Shown here piece after piece: positions 37,681 through 64,000 of a stretch of DNA of 64,000 nt (position 1 is its first letter; every line of letters begins with the position of its first letter). Origin of the DNA: Apus apus (lineage: Eukaryota > Chordata > Aves > Apodiformes > Apodidae); the NCBI RefSeq assembly GCF_020740795.1, contig NC_067294.1, positions 3,472,001-3,536,000 of the forward strand. The letters run 5' to 3'. The position numbers and the translations under genes are program-made. The notes beneath the pieces were generated by a model. That model did not search any database. It had not been told where the DNA came from and saw nothing but the letters and a program-made list of their open reading frames with translations.

Positions 37681-37829
37681 CAGATTTATTTACTGTGGGG
37701 AAAAGATATTTGTAAACACGAAGTGTTTATTATTACTAAAGACTTCTTCTGTTTGGCTTAGTGTCTCCTCACTGGATACATTTCAGTTCCCACCCTTTGT
37801 TGAGCAGCTGCTGTCCCCGGCCACTGCCC
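37681..37829 (+). repeat. Diverged local repeat, copy B
   Basis: Partner of 35861-35993, 1.8 kb downstream and in the same orientation. It has CAGATTTATTTA, GGAAAAG, TGTTTATTATTACTAAAGA, TTCTTCTG, TTTGGCTT, GAGCAGCTGCT and CACTGC. Confidence 0.5.
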
Positions 37830-39032
37830 AGGCTGCAAATCCACTTGAGGGTTCTGCAGAAGTCTGTCACTTAAGGTAAGTTGCCACAAAGGACCCCTCC
37901 TGCTTCCCAGGAGGACTCAGGGAGGAAAGAACCCTTCTTCACCTTTGGTGTCAGTCCAGTCTAAGCAAATTCATGACAAACACTGGGATGCTGTGGAGAG
38001 TCAGGTTGGGGACCAGTCTGAGTCTTCCCTGTCCCTTTGTGCATGGCATTGCACAAGGAGCCTCAGTTGTCATTTGTCCATGTTCTGGCCTCTTTAGGAC
38101 TTCTGCACAGCCTCTTTCCCAGGAATCCTGTGGTGATTAGCACAGTGACAGCCTCAAGTGAGGGTTTGACTTCTGTGTTGCTATTACCTTCACAAACACT
38201 GAGCATCCATCTCTGCCCTTTGCTGTAATGGAGGTTTCCCATATGAGCTGCTGGAATGAAGCACTGGGATGCCAGGGCTGGCTCCAGGACTGGGCTGGCT
38301 CCTGAAGCCCTGTCCCACCAGCCAAGGTGGGCCACCACTGTGGTGTCCATGATCCTTCAGAGCAATGAGGTGTCGTGTGGCTCACTGCAAAATTCCCGCC
38401 TGGGCTGCACGGATCACAAGCAACCCAGCCAAGGGGGTAAGGCCACGGCAGCCTTGGTGCATCTGGGCTGGTTGAACAGGAACCGACAGTGCTGGAGGGT
38501 CCCTGGGGCAGGGGGTGACACCAGCCGGCACCGAGAATGTGCCAGACGAGGCAGTTTGGGGTGGCACTCAAACAGGCTCTGGTGCAAAGGCAGGGCTGGC
38601 TGGAGGGCAGCCAGGAAAGCTCCCGGGGTGGGTGGGGAATGGCAGAGGGGCTGAGATGGATGGGACTCCAGGAGCGCTTCACTCCCCTGCCCTGCTCCGA
38701 GTCAAGAATGGGGAGGAGTGGGGGGGGGCAGGGAGGAGAAAAAGTCCCGAAGAAGGAGAAGAAACCGATCGTGGCTGAAAAAACTCAGCTGGAAGGGAGG
38801 ATGGAGGACGCCCCGGGCCACTTCCAGCTACGGGGCACGGACGGACAGACGTCTGGGTGGGTGGGCGGATGGATGGATGGATTCCCTTCCCGGGGGGCGG
38901 CCCCCTCTTCTCCCCTCCCCTCCCGCCGGGCCGGGCGGTGGCTCCGCTCCCCCCGCGGGGCCGCTCCCCGCCCCCGCCGCCCCATTTAACGGGACTCGCG
39001 GCCGGCCCGGCCCGTCCCGTCTCCTCCCGGCC

Positions 39033-59764
<20,732 letters not shown>

Positions 59765-60716
59765 GCCACATCATGAGCAACCACAAGCAAGATCTTCATC
59801 CCATCCACTTCTGCTGACAGCTATAAAGAAGGACAGAATTGTTTTTAAAAACCAAATATCACCCTTAAATTTATTTTTGTTCCTAATGAAATGGATAGGA
59901 AAAATGAAAAGCCATATATATATGTATATATTTTAAGAACAATTTTACTTGGTTTTGACCTTAAAGTTCCCACACTGAGGACAGGTTTTGGGGTTGTTTG
60001 TTTCATTTTTTTGGGGGGGAGGGTTAATTGTTGGGGTTTTTTTTTGGTGTTGTTTTTTTGGGGGGTTGTTCATTTTGTTTTCACAAAGTAGTCACTAAGT
60101 CTCAATTTTAATGTACCCACTTTTGGGCTTGATATGTATGTACAAGGCAGGTGCTTCATTCCACTCTGGTTCAGGAGCTCAGAGGGATGCTCAGAGCTCA
60201 CCTTGGTGCTCTCTCACTGGGGAAGTCCCAAAGGGGTTGAATTAAAGCCCCTCTTTCAGACTCCCACTGGTACCCACTGGCACTGCAAACTCCAGGCTCC
60301 TGAAGTGGGAAGCCAGGTATGATCTCACTGAAAAACCCCTCCAAACCAGTGCCAGAGTTGGGAAATTTTGGCCAGAATGTCTTGGCAGGAATTGTGTATG
60401 TTCAGCTTTTTGAGCAAATACATCACCCAGGGCCAGCTGTACGGCTGGGCAAGCAGTGATGGAGGGACTTTGGAGGAAATACATTTGTTGCATTTATTAA
60501 CCATTACCCTTCTTTTTTTTCTCCTGGATTTTTTGGGATTCTTTGTTGGGTTTTTTTGTTTGTTTGTTGTGTTTTTTTTTAAACAAGTGTGTGTTTCTTT
60601 CTTCCCCTGTGTTTTAAAAGTCTTCCATGAAATTCTGAATTGAAGGCTTTTAACAAAAGCCTCTCTATTGAAACTGAGAAAACTGCATAATTATAAACTA
60701 TGATTCAAACTGTTAT

Positions 60717-60757
60717 CTCTTTTTTTTTTCTTTTTTTTTTCTTTTTTTTTTTTTTTA
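60717..60757. repeat. T-rich pyrimidine tract in the TGFBI 3'UTR
   Basis: Four T runs separated by single C residues. Confidence 0.85.
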
Positions 60758-60883
60758 ATTGGGATTTGTTTATGCCTATAGGTTTTAACTGTGCTGCATT
60801 TTGTTAATGAGTTTGAAATGAGAGTTCTCCCTGGCTGAAGCCTTCCAGTAAATGAATCATTTTTAATAATGGTTGGTTTTTTT

Positions 60884-60896
60884 AATAAAAAATAAA
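60884..60896 (+). terminator. TGFBI polyadenylation signals (tandem AATAAA)
   Basis: Two canonical hexamers one base apart are the first canonical AATAAA strings I see downstream of the stop codon. Confidence 0.65.
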
Positions 60897-60915
60897 ACTA
60901 AAATCAAAAATATAA

Positions 60916-63480
60916 ATATGAGAAGTCATTATAATGCTTGTTTGGTTTTTTATTGGGTTTGAATTGCCTGATGGCACAGTTTGACCACTTGAGCACTGGG
61001 AAGGAGAGGGTTCTTATTTGGCCAGATCAGTATTAGCAGGTCTAGCAGTTATCAGAGTGGCATGGCAAAGCATTTCTCCTCTCTGACCCTGGCCTGGTAT
61101 CATTTTTCAGAGGTATGAGCTGGTTCATGAGCTGTCACTGTTGTGCACTTGAAGGAGCACAGGACAACACAGGATTCTGAGATAAAAGAAAAAGGTGTCA
61201 AGAACAGAATGCAAAAAAAACCCCCATCAAACAGATAATTTAGGTTGTTCTGGCTGAGAAACACACTGGTAGGTTGTTGGGTTTTTTCTATTAAAAACCC
61301 AAATTGAAATCCTGGATGCTGTGAGCCATCTGCATAACTCTAATGTGTGAAAAATAATCAGACTCTGCTTTTATTTCCCTTTCCCAACCTCCCATCTCAT
61401 CTTTATATTTTTCTGGCATGATACAGTCCTGTTATTTAAGGCTGGAGTGGTGAAGGGGAACCTTTTGAGGCACTTTCCAGTAGCCCAAGGAAGAAGAGTT
61501 GTGTGAGGGGACTGGCTCCTGGGGGAGGCTCAGCTTTTTGTGATTAGAATAATTAATTAGTAACTCCTACAAAAGCCTGAGAGAGGGGGAAAGCCACTTT
61601 GCATTTTGCTCAGTAGTAGCATGTGTGATTTTAAGGGTAGTTTTGCCCTGCCTTGCTTTGCTTTTGTTTCCTCCTTGATGCTTCCTGACTGAGTGAAACA
61701 AAGTCCTTCACAACTTGGGATGCTGGAAGTTGATCTGACCTTTATGTAGGTGAGTGTCTCTTGCTGGTGTCTTCTTGATGTCTAACTTGGTGACTAATTG
61801 TTTCTTTATGAAATAAAACTACTTGAGTAGATGTTAATAGGGGAAACTTTGCTGAGATGTGCTGTTTAACTACCAGAAGTCCCATAAGGAGTTTTCATCT
61901 CCTCCTGAGAATACAGCCCTGGCTTTCCATGGGCTGGTTTATGGGCAGTTGTTGAGGCTGGTGGTGATGCAGTGACAATCTCCTCTGTGTTTTGCCTGAC
62001 TTAGTTAGTCTTGCTTTGAGGAGGATACCAGGCTTATGAGTCCCAGCAGTGTTTACAGCAAGTAGAGGTGAATTATCCTTTCAATCTGATTCCCTTTTTT
62101 CCTCCCTTCCACTGCTTACCCTCCCTGGCCCTCCAGCAGTGCTCCCTCCCTTGCTCCTCCTGCCTCTGGCTCTGTCTCCATAGCTGCTGTGGGGCACCAG
62201 CAGCAGGTCCCCTGGTCCAATGGGTGTAGGGCTGGTGTTCCTGTTGCATTGCCTCTAATTTCCCCAGGATCCCACATCCTGGGAAGCCATCCCAGTCTGC
62301 CTTCCCACAGGCTCTGGACTTGGAATACAGGGCTTTGGTGTCTCCAGATTACAGTTCATGTTGGTGGAAACTCTTGAGATTACTTAATTCCCTCCTTCTC
62401 CCTGCTCCAAGGTGGTTTCTCACCCTGCTGTGCTCAGGGAGGTGTTCCCAGATGGCTTAGATCAAGGACAATGGTTGAGCTACTTCTGTTGATCACCAGG
62501 GACTGTATCTCTCACTTTGATTTAATGGCCCTTTGGGGATGTTTTACCCCATGGATGTTCCCTGTGAAGCAAGGGTGGTTGCTGGCAGTCATCCCACCAA
62601 GGGGAATGAGATGTTATTGCTTCAGCCTTTGAGGGGCACAAAGGGAGGAAGCTAGAGGAGAGCAGCTGAAAGATGGGGAAATGAGGAGTGCTGAGACAGT
62701 GGGAATATAAAATTTATCTGTCATTTTCTAAAGAAATATTTTAAAAATATTTGTATGTGATGAAAGGTGGAAGTGAAAGGAAGAAGGAAGTTGCTGGTGT
62801 TGAGGATAAACATAACTCCCCTGGGGAAGTGCTGCCAAGGGGCTGAGATCTCTGTGGGAACCTGAGGGATGTCCCAGCTGAGGGCTGTGGTGGGATGGAG
62901 GAGCCAGAGCTCCTCTGTGTACCCCCCCCATCTCAACTTACAGCTTCAGGAGTCTCTGGACAACAATACTTTGGGGTGGGGAGAAGAAACAGACCTGCTT
63001 TAGGTGCTGCTGGGTGCGTGCCCAGGCTGTTGTGGCTGCAGAATCCCTGGGGCAGCCTTGGGACAAGGAGCATTTAGGATTACTGCCATGGCAGATACTG
63101 CTGGGGTGTTCAGCACATAACCACACTGCACCAGTGGTTCTTGGTTTCTCATGTTCTCAGACTATTTCCACCCAAAACCCCGAGTCTAGGGGTGTGTGCC
63201 ACTGTGAGCTCATACCAGGATCCTTCTGCAGGAGCTCCCTGAGAGGCTGGGGCAAAAAGAGCCAAAGTGAGAGCAAATATGAGGCTTTTGGAAGAGAATA
63301 TTTATTTATTTATTTATTTCCTTCCTTTGGAGTCAAGAGTGTTTTTCTATTGAAAATTTGCAGGAACGTGCAACTGCCCTTGTTTACTTTTGTAGAATAA
63401 TGATTCCTTCACTTGCAGTGGCTGCAGTTCAACAAAATAATTAAATGTATACAGAAATCCATGCAGGAAAAACAGAACTT
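60916..63480. other. Intergenic sequence downstream of TGFBI
   Basis: No gene can be supported. A (TTTA)n run lies at 63300-63319. SMAD5 is expected further right from conserved synteny, but no SMAD coding sequence is visible. Confidence 0.6.
63300..63319. repeat. (TTTA)n microsatellite
   Basis: Five TTTA units. On the minus strand it reads as overlapping AATAAA hexamers. Confidence 0.85.
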
Positions 63481-63754
63481 TTAAGTCTGTGCTCTGAATC
63501 CTGAAATCCAGCTGATGCCAATGATGGTGGCCAGGCTGATGCTGGGGGGCAGCTCCTGTGCCAGCTGAGCAGCAGTGCTCTGGGCTGGGGCAGTGAAAAG
63601 AAAGCAGCATCCCTGAAGGGCTAGAAAAGCAAATGTTGAATGTGAAATGTTGTGTTTTGGGAAGCTAACTGTGGTGGGTTTGCTCACTTCTGTCTTGAGA
63701 CAAAAGCCAGAGATGCTTTTCTTCTAGAAAACTCTGTTCCTTCCCGGCAGCCTT
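63481..63754 (-). CDS. Tentative last two exons of an unrecognised minus-strand gene
   Basis: Two segments join in one frame with consensus-like splice sites. The first is 63754-63688, after acceptor ATTGCAG and before donor GTGAGC; it encodes KAAGKEQSFLEEKHLWLLSQ plus DR and one base. The second is 63584-63481, after acceptor CTGCCCCAG; it encodes TQSTAAQLAQELPPSISLAT, then IIGISWISGFRAQT and TAA at 63481-63483. The second segment uses G/C-ending codons heavily. AATAAATAAATA on the minus strand at about 63300-63319 could end the transcript. Upstream exons would lie past the right edge. I do not recognise the protein, and chance open frames are quite possible. Confidence 0.25.
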
Positions 63755-64000
63755 CTGCAATTATATTTAAAGAAAGACAAAAAGCAGCACTGTGATTTGT
63801 CCCGGGAGAGATCTCACATGCAGCACTGTAGTGGAAAACATGTGCTCTTCCAGCATCGTGGAAGTCTTGGAGCACTGTTTGCTTGGATTATGAAAGAATT
63901 TTGGAGTTGACCTACCCCAAGTGCTGGTGCTTGGGGGGTCAGGCTGGGAGGGCTGTGGGGTGGGTGAGAGCAGCTCCCTGCTCCTTGTTATGTGAGAGGT

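Larger units (their letters stand above)
12030..38560. other. LECT2-TGFBI intergenic region, no supported gene
   Basis: Head-to-head intergenic DNA between the LECT2 and TGFBI promoters. The open frames here are short, overlap on several strands and show no recognisable domain or splice chain. It holds one CR1 tail (16630-16797), a diverged repeat pair (35861-35993 and 37681-37829) and several simple repeats. Distal enhancers or noncoding transcripts could be present but cannot be called from sequence alone. Confidence 0.6.
59765..60915 (+). other. TGFBI: TGFBI 3'UTR
   Basis: Runs from the stop codon to just past tandem AATAAA signals at 60884-60889 and 60891-60896. It contains alternating G and T runs (59984-60070) and a long T/C tract (60717-60757). 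At about 1.1 kb it would be longer than the human 3'UTR. The end is inferred from the poly(A) signals only. Confidence 0.65.

Overview
The window looks like a piece of a bird chromosome. It has interrupted vertebrate genes with GT-AG introns, chicken-repeat-1 (CR1) LINE tails, and a solo LTR of a type common in bird genomes. One of its genes closely resembles MIM1, the granulocyte granule protein described in chicken. The gene order, LECT2-family genes on the minus strand followed by TGFBI on the plus strand, matches the conserved LECT2-TGFBI-SMAD5 neighbourhood of vertebrates. SMAD5 would be expected past the right edge. I found no prokaryotic, viral-genome or CRISPR features.

Layout. (1) 470-2700, minus strand: the 5' part of a MIM1-like gene with four exons that encode a signal peptide and one complete LECT2/M23-type domain. 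Its 3' part, if it encodes a second domain as in chicken MIM1, lies left of the window. A TATA box and an inverted CCAAT box lie upstream. (2) 2700-8420: intergenic DNA. It includes a partial second copy of the MIM1 promoter-proximal segment at 4996-5117, with clustered Myb-type and C/EBP-type motifs at 4973-5022. (3) 8423-8768: a minus-strand solo LTR just past the LECT2 stop codon. (4) 9057-11929, minus strand: LECT2, four coding exons, 153 aa, complete. (5) 12030-38560: 26 kb with no gene I can support, holding one CR1 tail, simple repeats and a diverged 130-bp repeat pair. (6) 38560-39420: a GC-rich, CpG-rich promoter. (7) 39033-59764, plus strand: TGFBI, complete, 17 coding exons, 679 aa, with a 3'UTR to about 60915. 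(8) 60916-64000: intergenic, with a tentative pair of minus-strand exons at 63481-63754.

How the genes relate. MIM1 and LECT2 are tandem paralogues with the same intron phases (1, 2, 1) and the same core-promoter plan. Both encode small secreted proteins built on the M23 metallopeptidase fold. TGFBI is unrelated. It encodes a secreted extracellular-matrix adhesion protein with a cysteine-rich EMI domain, four fasciclin-1 domains and an RGD motif. Its proximity reflects conserved synteny, not a shared pathway. Splice sites were placed by eye from reading-frame continuity and similarity to known family members; no alignment or transcript data were available.
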